Source: Beverwykella pulmonaria
Taxonomy: Eukaryota; Ascomycota; Dothideomycetes; Pleosporales; Melanommataceae
DNA length: 64,000 bases
Direction of reading: 5' to 3'
Assembly: GCA_001599595.1 (NCBI GenBank)
Contig: BCHH01000008.1
Coordinates: forward strand, 602,220-666,219
Of the stretch, positions 48,701 through 59,513 are shown piece after piece. The position numbers and the translations under genes were made by a program. How positions within the stretch are numbered: the stretch's first letter is position 1; every line of letters begins with the position of its first letter. The notes beneath the pieces were generated by a model. That model was not told the DNA's origin. It did not search any database and saw nothing but the letters and a program-made list of their open reading frames with translations.

Positions 48701-51700
48701 TGGGTGTGGGTGTGGGTGTGGGTTCTTGAGACGGTTCAGAAGCAGGGGCGGAATCGACGCTCGTGCTTTTGGAGCCCTTCTTCTTCTTCCCTTTGCCTTT
48801 GCCCTTGCTCTCACGACGCACAAGCTCCAGGTCTGGCTCCTCAACATCCTGTAGTATAGGCTCAGGCTCAGCTTCCTTCTCAAGAACCTCTATTTTCTCC
48901 TCAATCTGCTCGGGCTCGGCCACAGGAGTCGAAACCCAGTCACCTGCCACATCATGTTCCTCAGCCTTGCTGATCCCCTCAAGTGTGGGTGTGGGTGTAG
49001 GTTCTTTAAGCGGTTCAGAAGCGGGAGTGAAATCGACACTCGTGTTTTTGGAGCCCTTCTTCTTCTTCCCTTTGCCCTTGCTCTCACGACGCACGGGCTC
49101 CAGGTCTGGCTCCACAACATCCTGTAGCATAAGCTCAGGCTCAGCTTCCTTCTCAAGAACCTCGGTCTTTTCCTTAATCTGCTCGGGCTCCGCCACAGGA
49201 GCCGAAACCCTCTCGCCCACTGCATCCACGGCGTCTTGTTCTTCAATATTATCTAGCGTGGGTTCTTTGGGCGGCTCGGATGTAGGAGTCAAGTCGACGC
49301 TCTTGCTCTTTGAGCCCTTCTTCTTCTTCCCCTTCCCCTTGCTGTCTCTCCTCAACAGATTTGGATCAGGTTCAACGACTTCCTGCACGGCCGGCTCTGG
49401 CTGCTTCTCTTCGATCTGTTTCGGTTCCACTATAGGGTCGACGAACCAGTCACCCACCGCATCCGCAGCATCCTGCTCCTCAATCTTCCTAATCTCCTCT
49501 AATGACAACTCCTTCGCCGGTTCGGATGTGAAATCCACACTCTTGCCCTTAGACCCTTTCTTCCCTTTCTTCCCCTTCTTCATGCTCGATGAGGAAGCGC
49601 GGGTCACAGCAGGACGTTCAGGCGGAGGCGAGACGGGAGCCGGAGTAGACTTGGCGGCGAGTTCGAGGGTTTCGTCGTCGAGATCACCGCCCATGAAGTC
49701 AGAGTCGTAACCAGCGGGAGAAGGAGATCGGTGGCGCAAGGCGGCCCCGGCGACACCAAGTGCTAGACCGCCGAGCACGGCTTTCTGAAGTGCGGACGAG
49801 GAGTTGGAGGGTGAGGGGTCTCTGCTGCGGGATGCTGGGGCATCACGTATATTGGTGTCGTCGAAGGTGGGACTTGCAGCTAGAAGAGTATGGGAATGTG
49901 GTGAGACTAGAGCATCGCGCATCTTGGAGTCGTCAATGGGCGCGCTTGGAGCGAGAGGACCTTGGGGTTGTGGTGATGCTGCCTTAAAATTGTCGACAGA
50001 CGAGCTTGGAGCCACAGGACTTTGTGAGCGTGCTAGTTCCGTATTCGTAAAACCATCTCCCTCAGAAGACAAGCCCAGCCCCTTCTCTTTCTCATTTTCA
50101 AGTTTAGAAGCGAGCACGTCGCTCTCCTCTTGTCGTTGCAGCACATTGGCCGGGAAAGCCGAAGCTTTAGGCGTCGTCTGCTGACTTTCCGGCAATTCGG
50201 GGAACTCGTCCTCTCTACTCATAAACGGATCATCCAACCCCTCACTCCCACCAACACTCCTTAACGGGCTCTCAAGCGCAGACTGATACTCATCCTCCGT
50301 CTCCCGTTCCGAAGACGCCAGACTTGGACTCCCGCTCGATGGTAGTGCAGGCAATGCTTCTTCTATCTCTGCGGACTTCCTGTTACGTTCTAGAAGGTAC
50401 AAGGGACGGTACTCGCGAGTGTTGAATTCGGAAGAATGGGACTTGGTGTGTCGGGGACGCGCCGGCTGGAGAGGCGAGCTGGTGGGGCTGAAGGCTTGTT
50501 TGAGGTCGAGTGTGAGATCGCGATGGACGCCTGGAGAGGGAGGCAGTCTGCGAAGGCGGAGAGGGACTTGAGCGGAGGATAACCTACGTTCAGGAGGAGC
50601 TTGTGTAGAAGATAGTCTACGTTCAGCGACAAACGGCGAACGCGTCTGTTGCGGGGTCTGCGGATTTGGTGAACTCGGCCTCGAGTTCGGAAGCGGAGGC
50701 AATTCATCAGGGAAAGCTTCCAACTGCCAGGGCTCCAAGCCCGTGAGCCTTGCCAACAGTGCTTTCCTGTCTTCGACAGGTGTGGTAGGACGCTCCACTT
50801 GGGGAGTTTCTAGAAGAGGGAAAGGGTGGGAGTCGTCATGGGTAGGGAGAGAATCTTCGGGTCGGTCTTCTCCGGGGATGCCACTTTGTTCATGTGATTG
50901 AGGCCATTTAGGTGAGATATCATGAGATACTGCCTCATTTACGGGCAGTGGAGTGGCTGCCACTGCCCGATCGCCTAAAAAAGATTGATCTTCATCGGCA
51001 GCGTATCGGGAGTCTCGGGATCTATCTCTTCGAGAGTCGCGGTCCTGTTTATTCGTGTCAGCGTTCTGTACAGAGGCTTGAATGAATGACATTAAGGGAA
51101 GTGTATGATACCTTTGCGTCAAGGGCGTCCCTACCTGCATCTTCTTTTTCATCGGTGCGACTTCTGTGCTTGCGACTGCTCGAGGATACTGTCGAGCGTG
51201 TATCGTCATCATCGGAGCCGGTGCGGCTTCTGTGTTTGCGGCGACCGCTAGAAGATACTACTGAACGCGTATCATCATCGTCGGACCCAGTGCGACTTCT
51301 ATGTTTACGGCTGCTGGATGACACGGTCGATCGCATATCGTCATCATCCGAGCCATATGTCGACCCCCGATCACGATGTTTTTTCCTTCGATGTTTGCGC
51401 TCCTCATCATCCTCATCCCTTGACTTCGGCGATTTGCTCGAGCTCTCCGCCAGACTCTCCTTCGACTTGCTAAAGAACCCAAAGAGCCCGGATCGCTTCT
51501 CTTTCTCCTTCTTTGGGCTCCGTTCCTCGTCGTAACGAGCAGGAGAGGACACCACTGACGTATTGTCGTCATAATCTCCATCAAGCTTCGACCTCCGCCT
51601 CGAGAATTTTCGCTCGGCAATGTCACCAGGATCGGAAGCCGCTGATGATCGAACGCGGCCTTCAGGTGAGCTATTCCGTTCACTATCCCGCCTCTTAGAT

Positions 51701-54700
51701 TTCCTCTTGCGCTCGCCGTAAGCTTCTGAGCGAGCTTCGGAGACCATAGATCGCGTGTCCCAATCATCGGATCGCTCGTCAGTTTCACGACGTCGGTGGT
51801 GTCTCTTCTTCGGCTCGGCGTCGTCGTATGCGTACCCTTGGTCACGGCTCTCTGATTTCTTCGGCTCGTCATCAAACGCGTATCCCCGATCGCGATTCTC
51901 CGACTGGTCACGCTCCCGACGACGCTCACGACTCTTCTCGCGATCAAAGTCGTCGTCGTATTTGCTCGCTGAAGAGCCAACCGACTTAGCGTCACGATCA
52001 ACATCATATTTGCCAGCCGAAGAACCAACAGACTTTGTGTCATGATCATCGTACTTCTCCTCTTTTGACGATTTCGGAGACTTGCTCTTCTCCTTCTCTT
52101 TATCGTCAGATCCCGCAGAGTAGAACTCCTCTCCCGAGTCTCTCTCAGCAACGATACGATCTTGGTCATCCGGAGCAAAGTATCCCGAATCTTGGACTCC
52201 ACGTGATGGTTGCATGACTTCCGGCTCGTTCAGAGCAAAGTCGGACGGTGGTTTCGGCGCCTCAAAGTATGGGGGCGGGCCTTTGGGTGGGCTCGCAGCC
52301 CTCTGAACAACATAATCTCTGTACTGGACTTCGGACCTGAGCGGCGATCCCACAGAGGGCGAAAATTTGCCGCTGTTTCTCTTTCCCTTGCGCTTGGGCG
52401 TCTTAGCTTCGACCAGCTCGTCGACGTCGTGGAATGCAGTGCTAGGAATCGAAGCGACTTTGGCAGCATCCTCTAGCGAGCGCGTGCCATTGGATGACGA
52501 TGTGTATTCCGTGCTGTCGTGCTTGGCAGACTCCAGTTTCTGCTTTGCGGAGTTGGATTCGGAGACAAGCCGATCTTGATCTTGTCTCGTGGCCGCAGCG
52601 ACGAGGCCCATGAAGCCGCCCACAAGAGCGCCCTTGGCGATGCTGGAGCTCCCGTTGGACTGAGATGCTCCAAGGCCCACACGGCCAACGTTGCCTTGAT
52701 AGGCTTGTTCCGCAGGGTTCAAAGGAGGTGTATAAGCGGTGTATGCAGGCTCGATGTTCTTGATGAACTCATCCGACACCGGAGTAAAAGCCTTGTATGT
52801 AGGTTCAACATCTTTAATATCACGTTCCGCTGCTGGAGTACTTGGTTGACTAGGCTCACTATCCTCCATAGTATCTGTGCTTGCTCGTTTTGCGGCCTTG
52901 CCCTTCTTCTTTTTATCCTTCTTGCTCAGTGGCCGATCAGGTTCAGGCGTGACCTCTTTCACAATCTCCGGCTCCGGCTCGGGAACGATCTTCGGCTCGA
53001 TGGTCTTCGGGACTACCTGTACAAACGTGTCTGCTGCGTCAGTACTCTTAGACTTCTTTTTACCTTTCTTACCCTTCTTGAGGCTGGGAGCCCACTCGTC
53101 CTCTACGGGCGTTGAGGCCTCTGGCTCGTCGTCAAAGCTGCCAGGAATGTGCATCTGCTCGGGTTCCTGTGTGATTTCGCCTTCTACGAAGCCTTTCGGT
53201 CGTGGTGTCGCAGGATCAGAAATCGGGCCGTACGAAGGTGTTCGATTATCGCTAAAGGTAGGTGAAATCACAGTTGGGACCGTCGAATGTGAATCTGGGA
53301 AGGGGTCGGACTTGGAGCCTCTGTCGTTCTTGTCACCCTTGTCGTCCCAAGAAGAGGACTTGTCGTCACTCCACGATGAAGTCTTGTCTTTCTTCTCATC
53401 CCACGAAGAACTCTCGCCCTTCTTGTCCTTCTCATCGCCCCAAGAACTCGCTACAGCGGCCGCCGTAGCCGCAGCAGCAACCGCTGCCGCTGCCGCCGCC
53501 TTCCCCTTCTTCTTATCCTTCTTGCCGGCTTTCTTCGCGGGTATAGCGGCTCCTCTCGAATCCTCTTGATCAGGGACATATTGCGTGCTAGCGGGAATTT
53601 CTGGCTCTACCCGTTCCTCAAGTCGATACGACGTAGTCTTCTTCCCTGACTCGGGGCTATCAACTTCGACCACGATCTCATCGTGCGCACTCTTCTCACG
53701 GTCTTTCAAATCAAAGTCGGAGATAAATTGTTCGCGGTACGAGTCCGGTGTCGCAACTTCGTAGTTGTGAAATTGATTCTCACCCCAGCTAACCCTTGAG
53801 GAGCGCCTGTTGGCTTCGTCTTGCTGTTTGGGCTCCACCTTCTCTGGCTCCTTGACAGGCTCGATAGCCGGAGAGGGAGGTACAGATACACCGCGCACGG
53901 AATTGGCTCTGCTTCCTGGAGGGGTTGGCTGGATGAGATTCAGGCTGGGCACCGGCCAGGGAATCGATGGACCGCCCCCATCTTTCGTCGCTGTGAAGGA
54001 ATACGGTGAAGGGTAAGGTGGCACTCGTGGGGGCCCAATATTGAAATCATCATGCGCCTGATAGATATGGATATCGGTAGCGCCTTCGTTAGGATCGATC
54101 TTGGGTGATGGAACACTATGATCCTTGAGCTCTTTGGGCGCGAAGAAGTCCGCTTGAGAGACGGGTTTTTCGTTGTATCGATCCTCCCACTCCTGGAACA
54201 CGTCGTCGGTTGATGTTTGCTTCTTTTGCGACTTCTTCTTGAAGATGTTCGGATCAAAAATTTCCTCGTCGGCGTAGTCTTGCTCGATTTGGCTAGGCGC
54301 GACGTGTACGACAGCTGGTTCAACTGCTTTGATAACAGGAGCCACAGTCTGGTAAGCCGGAGACACGGTCTGGTAGGCGGGAGTTACAGTCTGATGAACA
54401 TGGGCTGCTGCCGGGTAGATTGGGGATGCGGTCCTGTTGTTTGAAGCTGGCGACTCAGTCCTCCTTGTGGTAGGAGACTCAGCCCTCTTCTTCGAGTCAT
54501 TCCTACTCTTCTTCGCAGGCTCCTTATCCCTACTCGCCTCAAACGCCTTACTCGCAATCACTGCCGCGGTTCCCGCTACCGCCGCCGCAGCAACCGTCGA
54601 CTTCCAAGCGTCCGGCTGAACAATATCGCGCTCGCGCTTCTCAAGCTCCTTTTCTTTGCGAATGACATCGCTGCTGATCGAGCTTCCAGTGCGTTGCTCC

Positions 54701-57700
54701 TCCAGCTTCCGGAGTTGGCGCTCGCGATCACTCTCGTAGCGCTCCGAATATTCCTTCGCCTCTCGTTCGCGTCGTCGACGTTCGGTGTCCTCTCGGATCT
54801 CGGCTTCACGGCGTTCGGCCTCTCGACGCTCGATGCGCATCTGCTCAGCTTCGCGCTCGAGGTCCTCTTCCCGCTGGGCTTCGATGCGGGCTTCGCGGAG
54901 ACGGCGTTGTTCCTCCTCTGCGTCCTTGGCATCGCGAGCTCGTCGCTCGGCGCGTTCGCGACGACGATCGGCTTCGCGCCGCTCTTCGAGGATGGCTAAG
55001 CGTTCTGCCTCATACTTGGCCGCCTCATCACTTTGACGTTTGAGTTCGCGGCGGCGGCGCTCCTCTTCCTCAAAAGCTTCGTCTTCTCGGCGTGCTTGTT
55101 CGCGGCGGCGGCGTGCCTCGTCCTCTCTGCGTGCCTCGTCCTCCTGGCGCTGCTTATCGATTCTCCTCCTCTCCTCGTCTTCTCGATGATCTTGCTCCTT
55201 TCGGTGCTCTATTCCCTCCTTCTTGGCCTGTTCTTTGGTCAATTCAAAGCGAACGGGTCGATCTTTGGACTTGGTCGCAGCGAGTGCTGCAGCACCTAGA
55301 CCAGCCGCAGCTCCGGCAATGGCTACATCGCGCTTCCAAGAACTCTGGACCGGTGATGAATTGGATCGACGGGGAAGGGGCGGCACAGACTCGCGCCGTG
55401 GGGATTGTCGAATGCTAGATGGGAACGGGGCCGGATATGATGGTTGAGATTGTGCGGAGTACGAAGGCTGGGAGAAGACTGGCGGACCGTCGGGCGCAAT
55501 GTAGTTAGAAGCAGGCGGAGGCTGAGTTGTATACATAGAACCTGGGATATGATGTACTGGCTGAGGTTGGTACATATTGTTTCCATCTGGTCGCGAGGTG
55601 ACGAAAGGCTGGGGCGTAGGATTGGTGCTAGTGCTCATGGGTCGGGCATCAAATGCAGTCGCATCCTGAGTCTGAACGGGATAGACCGAGTGGAGGGTCT
55701 GGGCACTGCTTGTGCTGCTGTCATGCCGGCTCAGACCTGCACCGATTGCAGCTCCAGCGGCAGCTCCAGCAACAGCAGGCCCAATAAGGGATGTGCTCGA
55801 TCCGGCATGGTAGAGATTTTCGGTTGAAGGTTGCTTCTTCTTCTTCTTGCTGCCCCAGCGCCAGAACCACTTGCTTGTACCGGATCCATTAGATGCCAAA
55901 GATTCTTGACTCTTGCCCTTCTTCCAATCATAGTCTCCGAATGCGAGGCCCGAGCTGACACTCCCCGAGTCGGAAGTATCATCCTCAGGCAAGTCTTCCC
56001 ATCCTTCGGCTTCGTCATCGGCATATCGGGATGAAGCACCGAGTCGACGACGATCCTCGGACCTCCGCCTGTGTCGATTCTCTCGAACTGCCACTAGTTC
56101 AGGTCGCTTACTGCCGTGTTTGGAACGCCCGGCTTGGGAAGCGGCAATAGCAGCTGTAGTAGCACCCAAAGCCAGTAATGTGGCATTGAACTTCTCGTCC
56201 GAGTTTCGTCGCGAGCGCTGTCTCCGCCTTCTCACGTACCCATCGCCAAACGCGAGGCCTTCCGAAGACGAGGAAGACCCGTTGCCAAAGTTGAAAAGCC
56301 CCTTCTTCTTCTTTGGACGGGAGTGAGATTTTCGTCGCTTCTCCTTGGGTGGGGGAGGGGCGAAGAATCCACCTAAAAATCCGCTAGTCTGCGGTCTCGG
56401 TTTGTGGGAGATGTCGATGACTGAAGACGCAACAGAGCTCCGTGAGGATTTGTGGCTAGGGCGCTTAGATGTTGAATGTCTACGATCATAGTCGCTGCTG
56501 TCCCTCCGGTGGTGAACGAATACTTTCTCAGGCGACCTAGAGCGACTGCGACTGCGACTCCGATGTTTCCTCCGCGAAGCACCAACGGCGGACGCTGCTA
56601 AACCTGCTCCAATGGCTGCGCCAATGAGGCCTGGCTTACGATCTCTCGAGTGAGACCGAGATCGCGAACGCGAGTGGCGCCGAACAAATTTGTGATCCTT
56701 AAGATCGCTCGTGACACCTACAGATATCCTAGAAGCCCGATCTCTAGAGTGACTCTGGTGGTGTACCTCAGAATAGCCAGTAGAGTAATGCTTCCGATCG
56801 CGAGAGCGGCTACGGCTTCGACGCGAGACTCTCGAGTGGGCATGACGTCCGGACTTAACACTATAAGTGTCGTCAAAATCGTCCCTTTGATTACTCCACA
56901 ATGCTTTTCCAGCGGATGCAAGGCCAACGCCTCCCAGTCCTGCAGCGAGCCAGCCAGCCTTGCTGCTGCTGCTGCTCTTGCTCTTGCGCTTCTCGTCTCC
57001 CGACAGCGAGTATCGAGAGGATTTCTCAGAGAGGCCATATCGAGACTGCTTCTCAACACCCGAGGGGCGGAACTCGCCAGATCGTTTTCGGTTGTAGTGG
57101 TGTTTTCGAGGTGCATCCAGGACTGAAGAGCGAGGGTCGAAACAACCTCGACATACTCCAATCAATTCGGTGTATTCTTCCATTTTCTGGACATCTTCGT
57201 GGTCCTTCCACCAATGCACGAATTGGGACACAGGTCCTTTGTGCTCATGTCGTTGAGCCATGCCTCCCGACACGAAAGGACTGGACGACGAACCAATGCC
57301 GTGGTTATGTTCGCCGGGAAAGGCGCCAGGCATGGAGGCCGAGTGATGATGTGAAGTGTGATGCTGCGAATTATGGTGGTGCAGGCCGTACGCGGCCAAG
57401 CCGGCAGCTCCGGCAGCATACAAACCAGCATTCGAAGAACCAGACGGTTGCTTCTCGGGGTTTCCTGGTCGAGGGGGCATGGGAGGAGGCGCGCCTTCCA
57501 TACCCTCGGAATAAGTAGGGATGTGACTACCATCCGTGGCAGCAGTAGATGCGTTCTCACCTTGGTAGTACATGTTCGCGGAAGCGCCTTGCGTTCCATT
57601 CATGTAGCTTGTGGACTGGTGTGTGCTAGAGTTGTGACCCATGGCATAACCCAGGGCAGCTCCACCAGCCAGCGTGGCAGCCGAACCCAATTTTCCTGGT

Positions 57701-58680
57701 TTGCTTGGCTTGCCAGCGTTTGAGGGCTTGGAAGAACTCGGGCGTGGAGGCTTGGGAGGAGCTGGGCCTTCGTCGTTGAAGGCACCGGGCATTGCCGGGG
57801 TCGGGGTGAAGGTACTGGACCCGTAGAAATCGGCTGCAGCACCGGCTCCGGTGTCTGCGACAGGATTGGCGGTCGAGGACGCAGCCACGAGATGGGGTGT
57901 ATCGAGTGGCATGATTACGGAAGGCTGTTGGGGTCGCACGCCAGGCTGCTCTTGCACGGATTCTCCAGCGTCGCCGTAGTATTCGGCGGCAGCTCCGACT
58001 CCAGGCATGTAGGGTGCGGCAAACTGAGAAGGGTTCTGCATGGGGAACTGCTCGTTGACGTGCGAGGACAGGGGAGGGTGAGGGCCTGCGGGCGGTGTGG
58101 GCAATGCACCAGACATCATGTGTCCTCCAATAGGAATATCGCCATGCACTGATCTTTCCCCTCTTGGGCCATCCACGATCTCTCCTCGATAGGTAGGCTG
58201 GGTCGAGCTGCTGGACCGTTCTCTGCGCGAGGCCGAAGTCGAGGAAGACGAAGACTTCCTATCCTTCCTGTCCGCCCGTCCTCCGGCCTCCGACCTCGAC
58301 GCCCTGTCGTCCCTATCCCTCTTCCTTTCTTCCCTTCCCAGTCCGCCCGCCTCGCTCCTCGACGCGCGTTCGTCCCTCCTCGCAAACCCTCTCTCCTCCC
58401 TCGGATCGTCGTACAAATCATCGTTGCGGGTGGTGTACGCGGTGACATAGCTCGAAGCCACGCTCGGCGAAGCTGGCGAAGCTGGGTACGCCGGGGGATA
58501 CGAGTTCCTGCTGCTGCTGGCACGGCGCGACTCGCTTTCGGCGGTGCTCCTGTTTGGCTTCCGCGCGGAGCTGCTCGACACGACGCTGGCGCTGGACTCG
58601 TTGCCGCGCTTCGAACGCGTCCTCCGCTCGTCTTTTACGTCTTTGGGGCTGTCGCTCTTGCCCGTGATCTTGTTCCACAT
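27788..58680 (-). CDS. Giant repeat protein, leashin (LAH)/'involucrin repeat'-like, ~10,245 residues
   Basis: Four exons, 58680-51112, 51065-29505, 29446-28447 and 28395-27788, with introns of 46, 58 and 51 nt, all GT-AG and phase-consistent. The layout matches fungal 'involucrin repeat' proteins, identified as leashin, the tether that links Woronin bodies to the cell cortex or septal pore. Visible order: basic Ser-rich start MWNKITGKSD; conserved block near residues 480-530 (FVHWWKDHEDVQKMEEYTEL, then GVCRGCFDPRSS); RS-rich arms near 620-730; charged coiled coil near 1140-1345; Lys-patch/Trp repeats to about 9,080; SPWHQVHESVDRSM near 9,560; C-terminal coiled coil near 9,735-9,915; conserved globular-looking tail to 10,245. 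Almost all the rest is predicted disordered. ATG 58680 was preferred to 58827 because the intervening 49 residues look like leader. A 34-N gap (48219-48252) makes the length a minimum. Identity is from recall, not a search. Confidence 0.75.
28396..28446 (-). other. Third intron of the giant gene, 51 nt, in frame and stop-free
   Basis: GTAAGT at 28446 and CAG ending at 28396 bound a segment whose length is a multiple of three and which has no stop in the coding frame. Retention would insert 17 residues with an NHPLHSHAP-like sequence. Splicing gives LLEV-GPTRAVAQW, closer to what I recall of homologues. Confidence 0.65.
46200..49480 (-). repeat. Young tandem array of 88-95-residue repeats (261-285 bp)
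   Basis: At least 12 units in the second exon of the giant gene share the order: Lys/Gly patch (KGKGKKKKGSKSTSVD), TPASEPPKEPTPT, EEQDAAGDWVSAPVAEPEQ, EEKTEVLEKEAEPE, LQDVEEPDLELVRRE. Equivalent points lie at 46266, 46539, 46812, 47082, 47346, 47628, 47895, 48174, 48297 (after the gap), 48561, 48846, 49119 and about 49380. Spacings of intact neighbours are 261-285 bp and always multiples of three. Differences between units are few, so the array is recent or kept uniform. Confidence 0.9.
48219..48252. other. Assembly gap of 34 N inside the tandem array
   Basis: The left flank stops inside the ...AAGAACCTC step of a unit and the right flank resumes at CCCTTGGTCTCACGACG. In an intact neighbouring unit (48334-48517) these two points are about 175 nt apart, so the true missing sequence is at least that plus possibly whole units. 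The frame stays open across the gap because 34 and 175 leave the same remainder on division by three. Confidence 0.9.
54640..55270 (-). other. Charged coiled-coil / single alpha-helix region of the giant protein
   Basis: Residues about 1140-1345 are almost wholly Glu, Arg, Lys, Asp, Gln and Ala, with runs such as RREDEARRRREQARREDEA. The pattern of alternating acidic and basic residues i to i+4 fits an extended stable helix or coiled coil. It separates the RS-rich N-terminal part from the repeat region. Confidence 0.7.
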
Positions 58681-59513
58681 GTTGCGCGATGGGGCGCGCG
58701 GGTGCGCGGGCGTGTGTGATTCCGTTGGGGAAATTCGCGATGGAGTGGAAGTGGGAGTCGCAAATCTCGGTCGACGTGGGATGCTTGCAAAAAAGATGGA
58801 TCTCGCGGATGGGCAATCGGTCGTCACTTCGTCATGTCGTGATATGGTACAGTGTATCTGCGTATTAGAGAAGCTCGAAATGCAGGCGCCGGCTATGCAG
58901 AGTCAATGAAAGCTGTCTGTGACGCCTCTTCACCGGTCGGTCGCGATGATAGCTGAGTTGTTGTGGCAAGCGATGGATCAAGCCGGTTGAGTGGGTGGAG
59001 TCCATGCGGCTTGCTAGGTTGACGCCACGGGAAGCATGGGGTGGCTGGGCCAATCAACGGCGAGACAGGCCCTCACAGAACGCGAAACACAGCACAAAAG
59101 AAAATCCTCATGCACAAGGTTAGATAGATGCTAGCTAGATGCTGGGCCTGCAAAAAAAATGATGGCGGCGCACAACCTCGGCTAAGGAAGCATGTCAAAT
59201 CTAGAAGCATTCCTGTCCAAGAAGGAAGCATGTTTCAACTCTGCTATGTCGGCCGCATCGGGCTGCCATCGACTTGTTCCCGCGTCCCTCGTGCCCAAGT
59301 CGGCTCCGGCATGTTCCCTGAACCGCGACGGTTGTATCGGTTCACACATCGCCACGTCTTGCCCGGCCCTCGAATGATAAAATACCGCATGTTCTGCCAT
59401 GCCGAAAACTAAGTGGACCGAACCTTTCCTGACTCCATGCCTTGCAGTTCCCGAACGCCTTGCTCCAACCAAACCATAAAAGCCAAGACTAAGCCAAGCG
59501 CACGTGAAAATGA
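58681..59513. other. Promoter region of the giant gene
   Basis: 833 bp between the start of the giant gene and the stop of the CstF64-like gene. No TATA-like element or gene is evident. The frame of the giant gene stays open back to an ATG at 58827. Confidence 0.5.

Noticed and set aside
46200..49480. Regular repeats that might suggest a CRISPR array
   Set aside because: Units are ~270 bp, contiguous, coding and without unique spacers, in a eukaryotic gene.
46441..49710. Long plus-strand open frames rich in Phe, Leu, Ser and Pro over the repeat array
   Set aside because: They are the antisense reading of the Lys/Glu-rich repeats; avoidance of stops follows from the repeat composition, and the motif-bearing frame is on the minus strand.
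58681..58827. Upstream in-frame ATG at 58827 as start of the giant protein
   Set aside because: The extra 49 residues are Pro/Ser/Thr-rich and resemble leader; the ATG at 58680 opens the MWNKITGK segment that looks like the family start. Not decisive without a 5' end map.
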